Source: an uncultured Paraburkholderia sp.
Lineage (GTDB): Bacteria; Pseudomonadota; Gammaproteobacteria; Burkholderiales; Burkholderiaceae
DNA length: 64,000 nucleotides
Direction of reading: 5' to 3'
NCBI GenBank assembly: GCA_940746715.1
Contig: CALNWN010000001.1
Location: forward strand, 960,772 to 1,024,771
Of this stretch, positions 39,290 to 48,796 are shown in pieces. A model generated the notes under the pieces. It saw only the letters and a list, made by a program, of their open reading frames with translations. It did no database searches and was not told where the DNA came from. The position numbers and the translations under genes were made by a program. The first letter of the stretch is position 1; every line of letters begins with the position of its first letter.

Positions 39290-39319
39290 TTGATTTTGCG
39301 GCGTTTTTCCTGCTAGAAT
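39290..39319 (+). promoter_or_regulatory. Sigma-70 promoter of rpmB-rpmG
   Basis: TTGATT (39290-39295) and TAGAAT (39314-39319) are 18 bases apart, about 147 bases upstream of rpmB. The long leader is typical of ribosomal operons. No gene lies in 39165-39465. Confidence 0.6.
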
Positions 39320-39465
39320 TTCGGTTTACCTATTTCCAACCCCCTGTTCCGAAGCCGCCAAGGCGTTCCGGAAAGGATACGTGCCTGATTTCAGCGCGAC
39401 TCTTTTCTTTTCGGGAAACTTTCACGGCGTTCGAACTCAGAATTAGCGTATTAGGAGTGGCTCTC

Positions 39466-39699
39466 ATGGCACGCGTATGCCAAGTAACTGGGAAAGCGCC
39501 GATGAGCGGCAACAACGTTTCCCACGCGAACAACAAGACCAAGCGCCGGTTCCTGCCGAACCTGCAAAGCCGCCGCATTTGGGTGGAAAGCGAAAACCGT
39601 TGGGTGCGTCTGCGTATTTCGAACGCCGGCCTGCGCCTGATCGACAAGAACGGTATCGACGCTGTGCGCGCAGATCTGCGCGCACGCGGTGAAGCCTAA
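39466..39699 (+). CDS. rpmB: 50S ribosomal protein L28
   Basis: The 77-residue protein begins [20 protein letters not shown], a textbook L28 start, and contains [23 protein letters not shown] 39466 is used because GGAGTGGCTCTC precedes it and the family starts there. Cotranscribed with rpmG 10 bases later. Confidence 0.98.
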   Translation: MARVCQVTGKAPMSGNNVSHANNKTKRRFLPNLQSRRIWVESENRWVRLRISNAGLRLIDKNGIDAVRADLRARGEA

Positions 39700-39709
39700 G
39701 GAGTAAATC

Positions 39710-39877
39710 ATGGCGAAAGGCGCACGCGACAAGATCAAGCTGGAATCGACCGCAGGCACGGGTCACTTCTACACGACCACGAAGAACAAACGCAACATGC
39801 CGGAAAAGATGCTGATCAAGAAGTTTGATCCGGTCGTCCGCAAGCACGTTGAGTACAAGGAAACCAAGATCAGGTAA
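39710..39877 (+). CDS. rpmG: 50S ribosomal protein L33
   Basis: ATG 39710 after AAGGAG gives a 55-residue protein: [53 protein letters not shown]. It lacks the CxxC pairs, so it is the zinc-independent (C-) form of L33. The stop is TAA 39875-39877, followed by a terminator. Confidence 0.97.
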   Translation: MAKGARDKIKLESTAGTGHFYTTTKNKRNMPEKMLIKKFDPVVRKHVEYKETKIR

Positions 39878-39921
39878 GTCTTGACTCCTGCCTTTTGACG
39901 AAGGCGAAGACATGTGCAAAG

Positions 39922-39948
39922 AAGCCCCGCATTCGTGTGGGGCTTTTT
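39922..39948 (+). terminator. Rho-independent terminator of rpmB-rpmG
   Basis: AAGCCCCGCA/TGTGGGGCTT stem around TTCG, then TTTTTG, about 45 bases past the rpmG stop. Confidence 0.88.
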
Positions 39949-40137
39949 GTTTTTGGCCGGCTCTTTCACCCGGTGTGGCCGACCAGATGCACCGGCGCGA
40001 CCGCCCTCTTCGCGTCAACAACGTCCTATGCCGTCCGGCCAGCTTTCCCTCGACCGTCGCGGCGCGTATCCTCTCTCGTTTCAGCAGTGCGCGAGCAACG
40101 CGCTGGCACAGCAGAACGAAAGACGGAGATACAAGCA

Positions 40138-41727
40138 ATGGAATTCGATGTGGCGATTGTCGGTAGCGGTCTCGCGGGGCTGAGCGTCGCGCTCAATCTC
40201 GCCGAGACGCGGCGGGTTGCGGTGATCGCCAAGCGGTCGATGACTGAAGGCGCGAGCGACTGGGCGCAAGGCGGCATCGCCGCGGTGCTCGATTCCGCGG
40301 ACAGCGTCGAAATCACGTGCGCGACACGCTGATTGCAGGCGGCCTGTGCGACGAAGCGGCCACACGCTTCATCGTCGAAAATGGGCGGGCTGCGATCGAA
40401 TGGCTGATCGAACAGGGCGTGCCATTCACGAAAGACGACGCCGCGGAACTCGGCTTCCTCGCGAGGGCGGCCACAGCCACCGGCGCATCATTCATGCGGC
40501 GGACGCAACGGGCCACGCGGTGGTCACTACGCTAAGCGAACGTATGCGTCGGCATCCGAATATCACGCTGCTCGAAGACCACTACGCGATCGACCTCATC
40601 ACGTCGGACCGGCTGGGGCTGCCGGGCCGCCGTTGTCACGGCCTCTATGCCGCTCGACGTGCAAAGCGGCCGCACGGTCACCATCGAGGCGCCGCACACG
40701 GTACTCGCCACGGGCGGCGCCGGCAAGGTCTATCTGTACACCACCAATCCCGACACGGCGACGGGCAACGGTATCGCCATGGCGTGGCGCGCGGGCTGCC
40801 GCGTTTCGAACATGGAGTTCATCCAGTTTCATCCGACGTGTCTGTTCCATCCGTACGCGAAGTCGTTTCTGATCTCGGAAGCGGTGCGCGGCGAAGGCGG
40901 CATGCTCAAGCTGCCGGACGGCACGCGTTTCATGCCGAATCACGACGAGCGCGCCGAACTGGCGCCACGCGACATCGTCGCTCGCGCCATCGACTTCGAG
41001 ATCAAGAAGCGCGGCATCGACTGTGTGTATCTGGACATCAGCCATCAGCCGGCCGACTTTCTTCGCGAGCATTTCCCGACGATCCTCGCGCGTTGTCTCG
41101 AATTCGGCATCGACATCACGAAGGAACCCATTCCGGTCGTGCCGGCGGCGCACTATACGTGCGGCGGCGTCGTCACCGATCTGGCGGGCCGCACCGACCT
41201 CGCGGGCCTCTACGCGGTTGGGCGAAACGTCCTGCACGGGGCTGCATGGCGCGAACCGCCTCGCCAGCAATTCACTGCTGGAGTGCCTCGTGATTGGCCG
41301 CCCGGCCGCGCGCGCAATCGAAGAGGAAGGCTTCTGCGGCGCGGTTCATGCACCTTTGCCGGATTGGGACGAGAGCCGCGTGTCCGATCCGGACGAAGAA
41401 GTGGTGGTCGCCCACAATCGGGACGAGCTGCGCCGGCTCATGTGGAACTACGTGGGCATCGTGCGCACGGACAAACGGCTCGCGCGGGCGCGGCACAGGC
41501 TTGCCCTGTTGCGCGACGAGATTCACGAGTACTACGCGAACTTCAAGGTGAGCCGCGACCTGCTGGAGTTGCGCAATCTGGTGGATGTGGCTTCGTTGAT
41601 CGTCGACGGCGCACGGTCGAGGCGTGAAAGCCGCGGCCTGCATTTCAGCCGTGACTGGCCGGCAACTTTGCCTAAAGCATTGCCGACCGTGCTCTCGCCT
41701 GAGCACGTGCGCAACCGCAACGTGTGA
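40138..41727 (+). pseudogene. nadB: L-aspartate oxidase NadB, four frameshifts
   Basis: ATG 40138 starts MEFDVAIVGSGLAGLSVALN (FAD site) and [16 protein letters not shown]. One A is missing near 40312 (VENHVRDTL). About seven bases are missing near 40462, where GFHLTREGGHSH is expected. One base is extra near 40652 and one near 41222 ([20 protein letters not shown]). Remaining blocks are clean: [40 protein letters not shown] and [20 protein letters not shown], ending at 41727. NadB oxidises aspartate to iminoaspartate, the first step of de novo NAD synthesis. Its downstream partners nadC and nadA converge on it. Confidence 0.9.
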
Positions 41728-41754
41728 TGCAAGCTCAAACGCCAGAAAGCAGCG

Positions 41755-42661
41755 TCAGACGATTCGCAACGAATAGTCCGTCGCGCGCACGTCCTTCGTC
41801 AGGGCGCCGATGGACACGCGGTCGACGCCCGTTTCCGCGATAGTCCGCACCGTTTCGAAGTTCACGCCGCCGGACACTTCCAGCACCGCGCGCCCAGCGG
41901 TGATGCGGACGGCTTCACGCATTGCGTCGAAAGAAAAATTGTCGAGCAGGATGGATTGCGCACGATGCGCCAACGCCGTTTCTAACTGCTCGAGCGTCTC
42001 GACTTCGATCTGGATCGACACGCCCGCGTTGAGTGCCAGCGCCGCGTCCACTCCGCCGGCCGCGGCGATGTGGTTTTCCTTGATCAGAATGCCGTCGTAC
42101 AAAGCGAGCCGCTGATTCGCCCCGCACCGCGTATTTCTGCGCGAGCCGCAAACCCGGCAGAGTTTTACGCGTGTCGAGAATGCGCGTACGCGTGTGGGCG
42201 ATTGCATCGACGTAACGGCGTGTCGCGCTCGCCACACCGGACAGCAATTGCAGGAAGTTGAGCGCGTTACGCTCCGCGGTCAGCAGCGCACGGACCGGCC
42301 CGCGCAGTTCGCACACGGGCGTGTCCGCCGTCATCCGGTCGCCTTCGCGATAACGCCAATGCACTTCGATCCGCGAGTCGACCTGCCGCAGCACGGCGTT
42401 GAACCACGGCACACCGCACAACACCGCGTCCTCGCGAACAATGACGCGCGCGCTGCGAATTTCCTCCGCGGGCACGAGGCGGCCGGTCTGATCGCCGGTG
42501 CTGATGTCTTCGGCGAGCGCATCCGCGACATTGCGCGCGAGCGCTGCGTCGAAAGCCGCGCCGTACTGCGAGCGAACCTCCGCGAACAGCGGCGACACAG
42601 CTTCTTCCTCGCGATAGCCGGTGGAACCGGCCTCTGCTGAACTCTGCGCGACCGCGTTCAT
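41755..42661 (-). pseudogene. nadC: Nicotinate-nucleotide pyrophosphorylase NadC, one lesion
   Basis: ATG 42661 overlaps the nadA stop. The first 185 residues are normal: DALAEDISTGDQTGRLVPAE, NFLQLLSGVASATRRYVDAI, ILDTRKTLPGLRLAQKYAV. At about 42125 the expected R.GGG.NQRLALYDGIL is shortened and out of frame, a net loss of two modulo three that fits an eight-base deletion between GCGG copies. The rest, LIKENHIAAAGGVDAAL to VDRVSIGALTKDVRATDYS, is normal through 41755. NadC converts quinolinate and PRPP to nicotinate mononucleotide. Confidence 0.88.
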
Positions 42662-43786
42662 CAAGCGGCTCCCACGTTCGAGTACAACTGCGCGTCGCGC
42701 GCAAGGTCGCCGCTTGCTTGCACGCGCTTCTTGTGACGCGCCGCGAAGTCGAGCATGCGGTCGATGGGCACGCGCGCCCGCTCGCCAATGGCACGGTCGA
42801 CGAAAATCTCGTTGTGGCCGCGCTCGAGCACGTCCGCGAGATTCGCGAGTCCGTTCATGGCCATCCACGGACAGTGCGCGCAACTCTTGCACGTCGCGCT
42901 ATTGCCGGCGGTAGGCGCGGCGATCAGCGTCTTGCCGGGCGCGGCGAGCTGCATCTTGTGCAGAATGCCGAGATCGGTTGCGACGATGAAGTGCGTCGCA
43001 TCCAGCTTTTGCGCCGCGTCGATCAATTGCGTGGTCGAACCGACGACATCGGCCAGCGCCACCACATTGCCGGCGACTCCGGATGGACGAGCACTTTCGC
43101 GCCCGGATATTCGGCGCGCAGCAAATCGAGCTCGATACCCTTGAATTCGTCGTGCACGAGGCAGGAGCCCTGCCACATCAGCATGTCCGCGCCGGTCTTG
43201 CTCTGAATATGCCGGTCCGGCGCCCAGATCATCTTCTCGCCGCGCGCGTGCAGGTCGGCAACGATTTCCAGCCCGATAGACGAAGTCACCATCCAGTCCG
43301 CGCAAGCCTTCACCGCCGCACTGGTGTTCGCGTACACGACCACGGTGCGATCCGGGTGCGCGTCGCAAAAAGCCGAGAATTCGTCGACGGGGCAGCCGAG
43401 ATCGAGCGAGCAGGTCGCGTCAAGATCCGGCATCACAATGCGCTTGTCGGGACTCAGAATTTTCGCGGTCTCGCCCATGAAGCGCACGCCCGCCACCACG
43501 AGCGTTTGCGCGTCGTGGTCGCGACCGAAGCGCGCCATTTCCAGCGAATCGGCCACGCAGCCGCCGGTTTCATCGGCGAGCTCCTGCAATTCAGCATCGA
43601 CGTAGTAATGCGCAACGAGCACGGCCTTCTCGCGTTTGAGCAACGCGCGGATGCGCTCCTTCAGCGCCACTTTCTGCTCCGCCGACGGCATGTCGGGCAC
43701 CTTCCCCACGCCTGTCCGATTCCGCAGGACTTGCCCTGCGCCTGCGGCCGGTCGTATTCGACGGTCCTGATCGCCTGCTGGTTCAT
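42661..43786 (-). pseudogene. nadA: Quinolinate synthase NadA, two frameshifts
   Basis: ATG 43786 begins [20 protein letters not shown]. One base is missing near 43712 (expected [14 protein letters not shown]), then [40 protein letters not shown] and [13 protein letters not shown] follow in one frame. Near 43077 one C of a pair is missing (expected [19 protein letters not shown]), and the last third, with the [4Fe-4S] cysteine segment [16 protein letters not shown], is in another frame to 42661. NadA condenses iminoaspartate with DHAP. Both lesions are single bases in short C/G runs. Confidence 0.88.
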
Positions 43787-43858
43787 GATCTCCTCTGCCT
43801 TCGCTCTGCCGCCGCAGACTGCTCATCGCGTCGCGCTGCATTTTCCGCGGCCCAAAAA

Positions 43859-43885
43859 GCAAAACCCCGCCAACGCGGGGTTTTG
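43859..43885 (-). terminator. Rho-independent terminator of the desaturase gene
   Basis: AAAACCCCGC/GCGGGGTTTT stem with a CAAC loop; T-rich on the minus strand (TTTTGCTTTTTG). It lies about 30 bases past the desaturase stop. Confidence 0.88.
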
Positions 43886-43916
43886 TGACGTAACGAAATT
43901 TTAATGGATTTCGTGG

Positions 43917-45116
43917 TCAAGCATAACGGCGCAGTCGCATCGCGAATTCCTGCAGCGCCTTGATGCCGCTCGCCTCTGCACGATGACACCAGTCCTGCAA
44001 CTGCACCAGCAGTTGATCGCGCGATGCGTTCGAGCGCTCCCACATGGCGGCGAGTTCGTTGCGCATGTCGATGTAGGTCTTCAGCTTCTGGCTATTCGCG
44101 AAAATTTGCGGCAACAGACGCTTCTGCGGCTCGTCGAGCCCTGCTTCTTCCTTGTGGAACCAGCTGCGCGCGCCGCGCATGACCTGATACTTCTCGCGTG
44201 CGCCGACTTCCTTCAGGTGCGCGAGCTCCTGACGATAGGCGCGCTTAAGCGCCTTGCCGTAACGCGCCATCACTTCATAGCGGTTGGCCAGAACGGCCTG
44301 CAGCGTGTCCTGGTCGAGCACCAGCTTGCTGGTGGTCAGACGCGGTGTGGGCGGCGCAACCTTCTTCACTTTCGCGAGACGGAAAGCCGACATGATGCGG
44401 ATATACATCCAGCCGATGTCGAACTCGTACCACTTGTTCGACAGCTTGGCCGACGTCGCATACGTGTGATGATTGTTGTGCAGTTCTTCACCGCCGATGA
44501 TGATGCCCCACGGGAAGATGTTCGTGCTGGCGTCCGACGAGTTGAAGTTGCGGTAGCCCCAGAAGTGCGCGAGACCGTTGACCACGCCGGCCGCCCAGAA
44601 CGGGATCCACACCATCTGCACCGCCCAGATGGTCAGACCGACCACGCCGAACAGCGCGATGTTAAGCACCATCATGAGGCTCACGCCGAGGATCGGGTAC
44701 TTCGTGTAGACGTTGCGCTCCATCCAGTCGTTCGGCGTGCCGTGACTGAATTTGCGCATGGTTTCTTCGTTTTTGGCTTCGACGCGATACAGCTCCGCGC
44801 CTTCGAGCAGCACCTTCCAGATGCCACGCGTTTGCGGGCTGTGCGGATCTTCTTCCGTTTCGCACTTGGCGTGGTGCTTACGGTGAATGGCCGCCCACTG
44901 GCCGGTCAGCATGCCCGTGGTCATCCACAGCCAGAACCGGAAAAAATGACTGACGACGGGGTGCAGCTCCAGCGCGCGGTGCGCCTGGCAGCGGTGCAGA
45001 TAAACCGTCACGCCGATAATCGTGACGTGCGTCACCGCGAGCGTGTACAGCACAAGTTGCCACCACGAGAAGTGCAGCAGGCCGTGGGCAAGGAAATCAA
45101 GCAAGGAATTCAACAA
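43917..45116 (-). CDS. Membrane fatty-acid / acyl-CoA desaturase
   Basis: The 399-residue protein has the three histidine boxes of integral-membrane desaturases: HRCQAHR at 41-47, HRKHH at 78-82 and HNNHH at 213-217, set between four hydrophobic helices (WWQLVLYTLAVTHVTIIGVT first). This layout matches delta-9 acyl desaturases that use a di-iron centre and electron donor to unsaturate saturated chains and adjust membrane fluidity. A long basic, helical C-terminal region (about 250-399) is characteristic of the proteobacterial subgroup. Monocistronic, intact; here the lesion-free block begins. Confidence 0.92.
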   Translation of the reverse strand: MLNSLLDFLAHGLLHFSWWQLVLYTLAVTHVTIIGVTVYLHRCQAHRALELHPVVSHFFRFWLWMTTGMLTGQWAAIHRKHHAKCETEEDPHSPQTRGIWKVLLEGAELYRVEAKNEETMRKFSHGTPNDWMERNVYTKYPILGVSLMMVLNIALFGVVGLTIWAVQMVWIPFWAAGVVNGLAHFWGYRNFNSSDASTNIFPWGIIIGGEELHNNHHTYATSAKLSNKWYEFDIGWMYIRIMSAFRLAKVKKVAPPTPRLTTSKLVLDQDTLQAVLANRYEVMARYGKALKRAYRQELAHLKEVGAREKYQVMRGARSWFHKEEAGLDEPQKRLLPQIFANSQKLKTYIDMRNELAAMWERSNASRDQLLVQLQDWCHRAEASGIKALQEFAMRLRRYA

Positions 45117-45317
45117 GGCAATTTACCTGTGGAACGAGAGACACGAGACGCGCGCGAGCTGCGCGTGTCAAGAAAGTGAAAGCATACAGCGGGATTGGAC
45201 GACATTCTACTGGAAGCGTTCCAAGTGTTTGTAACAAATAGGGATTTTTGTGCGGCATCAATGCGCGATAGCCTGCAGCAAACGAGTCGGCGTTCGCTAC
45301 AGGCCCGAAGGAGCCCT

Positions 45318-46691
45318 TTACAGGGCGTTGTCCGCCTGATTGGCCGCGGGAGCGGTCATCGTTACCGATTGTGGCGCGGCGCCGCCGAGGTTTACCACGT
45401 TTGCGGCGCTGCCCACAATGCGCACTTCGCGTTGCGCGAAAGGAATGGAAATGCCGTGCGCGGAGAAAAGCTGCCAGATGTTGCGATTGACCGCCGAGCG
45501 CACGGCCGAGGTGCCGGTCGCCGCATCCGCGATCCAGAAACCGAGCTCCAGGTTGATGCCGTCCGCGCCGAAGCCCACGAGGTAAGGCGTGGGCGCGGGG
45601 TCGGCCAGCACGCGTGGCACGCCGTCGGCGGCCTGCACGAGGAGCGCCATGGCCTGCTCGACGTCGGCCGTGTAGGCGATCTGCACGGCCGCCTTCGCGT
45701 AGCCGCGCGTGAGGTAGGACGACTGGTTCTGCACGACGTCGGTGATCAGCTTTTCGTTCGGAATCAGCGTTTCGATGCCGTCGAGGCCGCGCACCACCGT
45801 GTAGCGGGTGCGGATCTGCGTGACCATGCCTTGCAGGCCGCTCACATTGATCGTGTCGCCGATCCGCAGCGACCGGTCTATGAGGATGATGAAGCCCGAC
45901 ACGTAGTTGCTCGCGATCTTCTGCAGCCCGAAACCGAGCCCCACGCCGAGCGCGCCGCCGAACACTCCTAGCACGGTGATGTCGATGCCGACGAGCGACA
46001 GGCTGATCAGCACCGCGGCCAGCATGAATGCCGCGCGGCCGACGCGCGCGACCACCACTTTCAGATTGGCGTCGAGCGTCGTGGCGCGCATCAGCCGGTC
46101 TTCGAAGGCCGAGCCGAGCCACATCGCGACGATCATCGTCACGCACACCCAGAGCAGGCCGGTGACGAGCGAGGGCAGCGTCATGTGCGCATTGGCGACG
46201 CGAAAGTGCACGCTCGCCATCCACGCGATCACGTCGTCCTGAATGCCCATCACGGTCAGGACCATGGCGACCCAGACGACGAGCGAAACAATCTTCTCGA
46301 CGAGGAAAAGCCACGGATGCGTCTCGCCGTCCTGACTAAAGACGCGTCGCGCGAAGAAAAACACGATGTAAATCAAGCCGATGCCGAACAGCGGCACCAA
46401 GGCCAGATCGAGCAGCGACGTATGAATGAACTGGCCCGCGACAGACCGCGCGAGCCACACCAGCACCGCGCCGATCAGCGGGAAAAACGCCCGGTTCAGG
46501 CTTTCGGCGCCGAAGCGCAGCGTCTGGTAGCGCGTCTGGCGGCGCAAGTCGAGCGCGCGGCGTAGCAGGCGCGCAAGGAGCCAGGCAAGCGCGAGCGTTC
46601 CGACCAGCACGCCGACTTGCCAGAGCATCGCCGGCTGGCCGAAATCGCGCGCGAGATCGCCGAATAGATGGGAAAAGATACGGTTTTGCAT
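45318..46691 (-). CDS. MscS-family mechanosensitive ion channel
   Basis: ATG 46691 (MQNRIFSHLFGDLARDFGQP) gives 457 residues. Five to six helices precede the pore segment ITVLGVFGGALGVGLGFGLQ KIASNYVSGF, the glycine/alanine-packed TM3 of MscS, followed by the beta domain ILIDRSLRIGDTINVSGLQG and IPNEKLITDVVQNQSS, then a C-terminal alpha/beta part. Longer than E. coli MscS (286 residues), it has extra N-terminal helices as in YbdG-type channels. It releases osmolytes on hypo-osmotic shock. Intact. Confidence 0.92.
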   Translation of the reverse strand: MQNRIFSHLFGDLARDFGQPAMLWQVGVLVGTLALAWLLARLLRRALDLRRQTRYQTLRFGAESLNRAFFPLIGAVLVWLARSVAGQFIHTSLLDLALVPLFGIGLIYIVFFFARRVFSQDGETHPWLFLVEKIVSLVVWVAMVLTVMGIQDDVIAWMASVHFRVANAHMTLPSLVTGLLWVCVTMIVAMWLGSAFEDRLMRATTLDANLKVVVARVGRAAFMLAAVLISLSLVGIDITVLGVFGGALGVGLGFGLQKIASNYVSGFIILIDRSLRIGDTINVSGLQGMVTQIRTRYTVVRGLDGIETLIPNEKLITDVVQNQSSYLTRGYAKAAVQIAYTADVEQAMALLVQAADGVPRVLADPAPTPYLVGFGADGINLELGFWIADAATGTSAVRSAVNRNIWQLFSAHGISIPFAQREVRIVGSAANVVNLGGAAPQSVTMTAPAANQADNAL

Positions 46692-46774
46692 GATGTCGAC
46701 GGAATGGCCGGGCCGCGCTTCAGACAATTCACGCGCGAACCGGCCGATAAGGCCAGGGCATCGAGCCCCGACAC

Positions 46775-48034
46775 TCAGCTTTGCCGCTCGAGCACGGCGG
46801 CGAAGAAGCCGTCGGTCGCGTGGCGATGCGGCCAGAGCGACAGATAGTCGCCAATTTCGAGGTCGATGCGCTGCTCGGCCAGCACCTCGCGCGCAGGGAC
46901 GAGCGCGAAGTCCGGGTGATCGGCGAGGAATTGCTGCACGACCGCTTCGTTTTCCGCCTCCAGAATCGAGCAGGTCGCGTAGACGAGACGCCCGCCCTTC
47001 TTCACGAGCCGCGCCGCGCTCGCCAGAATCGACGCCTGCTTGGGCGCGAGTTCGGCAACCGATTCCGGCGACTGGCGCCATTTCAGATCGGGATTGCGGC
47101 GCAGCGTGCCGAGGCCGCTGCACGGCGCATCCACGAGCACGCGGTCGATCTTGCCCGCGAGGCGCTTGATCTTCGCGTCGTGCTCGCTGTCGATCAGCAC
47201 CGGATTCACATTGGACAAGCCGCTGCGCGCAAGGCGCGGCTTGAGCTTGGCGAGGCGCCGCTCGGAGATGTCGAACGCATAGAGGCGCCCGGTCGAGCGC
47301 ATGGCCGCGCCGAGCGCGAGGGTCTTGCCGCCCGCGCCCGCGCAGAAGTCGACGATCATCTCGCCGCGCTTCGGCGCAACGAGAGAACACAGCAGCTGGC
47401 TGCCTTCGTCCTGCACTTCGAGCCAACCTTGCTGGAACGCGTCGAGCTTGGTGAGCGGCGGCTTGCCGGCCACCCGCACGCCGAACGGCGCGAACGGCGT
47501 GGCGCCCGCCTCGATGCCCGCTTTCGACAGCGCGCCGAGCACCTCATCGCGGCTCGCCTTCATCGGATTGGCGCGCAGATCGAGCGGCGCCGGGTAATTC
47601 AGCGCGGCGGCCAGTTGCGCGAGTTCCGCGGGTTCGAAACGCTTGGCGTGCGCCTGATGAATCCAGTCCGGCAAGTTCAGGCGAATGCGCAGCGGCAGGC
47701 TTTCCGGGTCGATCGTCGCGACGTGGTCGAGCCACCTGGACTCCGCCTCCGACACGAACGGCTTGAGCGCCGCGCGACCGGCCGTCTGCATCAGGCCGAG
47801 CAGGGCCATGCGGCGCGCCGAGCTGCCCGTGCCGCTTTCGGCCAGATGCGCGAATTCCATGCGCCGGCGCAGCACCGCAAAGACCGCTTCGGCGATCACA
47901 CCGCGCTCGCCGTGGCCGAGCTTCGGGTGCGCGCGGAAAAAGCGGCTGGTGGTGGCGTCGGCGGGACCGTTCAGTCTTAGGACTTCGGCCAGCAGCGTCT
48001 CAGTTTGTCCAATCAGAAAACCATGCAATCTCAT
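46775..48034 (-). CDS. RsmB/NOP-family rRNA (cytosine-C5) methyltransferase
   Basis: ATG 48034 (MRLHGFLIGQTETLLAEVLR) gives 419 residues and overlaps the purN stop. An N-terminal NusB-like helical region precedes the SAM domain: DEGSQLLCSLVAPKRGEMIV, DFCAGAGGKTLALGAAM, FDISERRLAKLK, motif IV VDAPCSGLGTLRRNPDLKWR and motif VI YATCSILEAENEAVV carrying the catalytic cysteines. It is close to RsmB, which makes m5C967 in 16S rRNA, though Burkholderia may have another paralogue. Probably cotranscribed with purN. Confidence 0.9.
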   Translation of the reverse strand: MRLHGFLIGQTETLLAEVLRLNGPADATTSRFFRAHPKLGHGERGVIAEAVFAVLRRRMEFAHLAESGTGSSARRMALLGLMQTAGRAALKPFVSEAESRWLDHVATIDPESLPLRIRLNLPDWIHQAHAKRFEPAELAQLAAALNYPAPLDLRANPMKASRDEVLGALSKAGIEAGATPFAPFGVRVAGKPPLTKLDAFQQGWLEVQDEGSQLLCSLVAPKRGEMIVDFCAGAGGKTLALGAAMRSTGRLYAFDISERRLAKLKPRLARSGLSNVNPVLIDSEHDAKIKRLAGKIDRVLVDAPCSGLGTLRRNPDLKWRQSPESVAELAPKQASILASAARLVKKGGRLVYATCSILEAENEAVVQQFLADHPDFALVPAREVLAEQRIDLEIGDYLSLWPHRHATDGFFAAVLERQS

Positions 48035-48684
48035 GCGCCCTCTCCGGCGGTGTGACCGGCAAAGAGCCATTGCGGCTCCGGCGGCGTAAGCGTGACGCGC
48101 AGGCCGTCGAGCGCAAGGCGCCCTTCGACGAACCAGCGCACCGCGCGTGGATAAATGATGTGTTCCGTGGCGAGCACCTTCTCGGCGAGCGTGGCAGGCG
48201 TGTCGCCGGCCTCGACGGGCACCGCCGACTGCACGACGATCGGCCCGTGATCGAGCTGCGACGTCACGAAATGCACCGACGCGCCGTGCAGGCGCACGCC
48301 GGCGTCGAGCGCCTGCTGGTGCGTTTTGAGCCCCGGAAAGCTCGGCAGGAGCGACGGGTGCACGTTCAGCATGCGCCCCGCATAACGGTCGACGAAACCG
48401 GCCGTCAGCACGCGCACGAAGCCGGCGAGCACGACGAGGTCGGGCGCGAAGCTATCGATCTGTTCGGCGAGCGCCGCGTCGAAGCGCTCGCGATCGGGAA
48501 ACTGGCGATGGTCGACCACCGCCGTGGCAATGCCGCGCGACGCCGCGAAGGCAAGGCCCGCGGCGTCAGGACGGTTGGCAATCACGACGGCGACCTGCGC
48601 CGGCCAGCCATCGTCCGCACACGCGCGGACGATGGCTTCCATGTTGCTTCCCCGCCCCGAAATCAGGATGACGAGTTTTTTCAT
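48031..48684 (-). CDS. purN: Phosphoribosylglycinamide formyltransferase PurN
   Basis: The 217-residue enzyme starts MKKLVILISGRGSNMEAIVR, the P-loop-like GRGSNM site. The catalytic Asn-His pair is in RMLNVHPSLLPSFPGLKTHQ and the active-site aspartate in DHGPIVVQSAVPV. It adds the formyl group of 10-formyl-THF to GAR in the third step of purine synthesis. Its stop overlaps the methyltransferase start (ATGA). A short divergent gap separates it from ribF. Confidence 0.95.
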   Translation of the reverse strand: MKKLVILISGRGSNMEAIVRACADDGWPAQVAVVIANRPDAAGLAFAASRGIATAVVDHRQFPDRERFDAALAEQIDSFAPDLVVLAGFVRVLTAGFVDRYAGRMLNVHPSLLPSFPGLKTHQQALDAGVRLHGASVHFVTSQLDHGPIVVQSAVPVEAGDTPATLAEKVLATEHIIYPRAVRWFVEGRLALDGLRVTLTPPEPQWLFAGHTAGEGA

Positions 48685-48796
48685 GCGTGGATTTTATCAT
48701 TGACACTCAAACTGCGACGCGCCGCCGTCGGCCGCGCCGAGCGTTTATAATTGTTTGTTTTGCGGCCCTGTGGCCGCCCTACCCCGACGCGCTATC

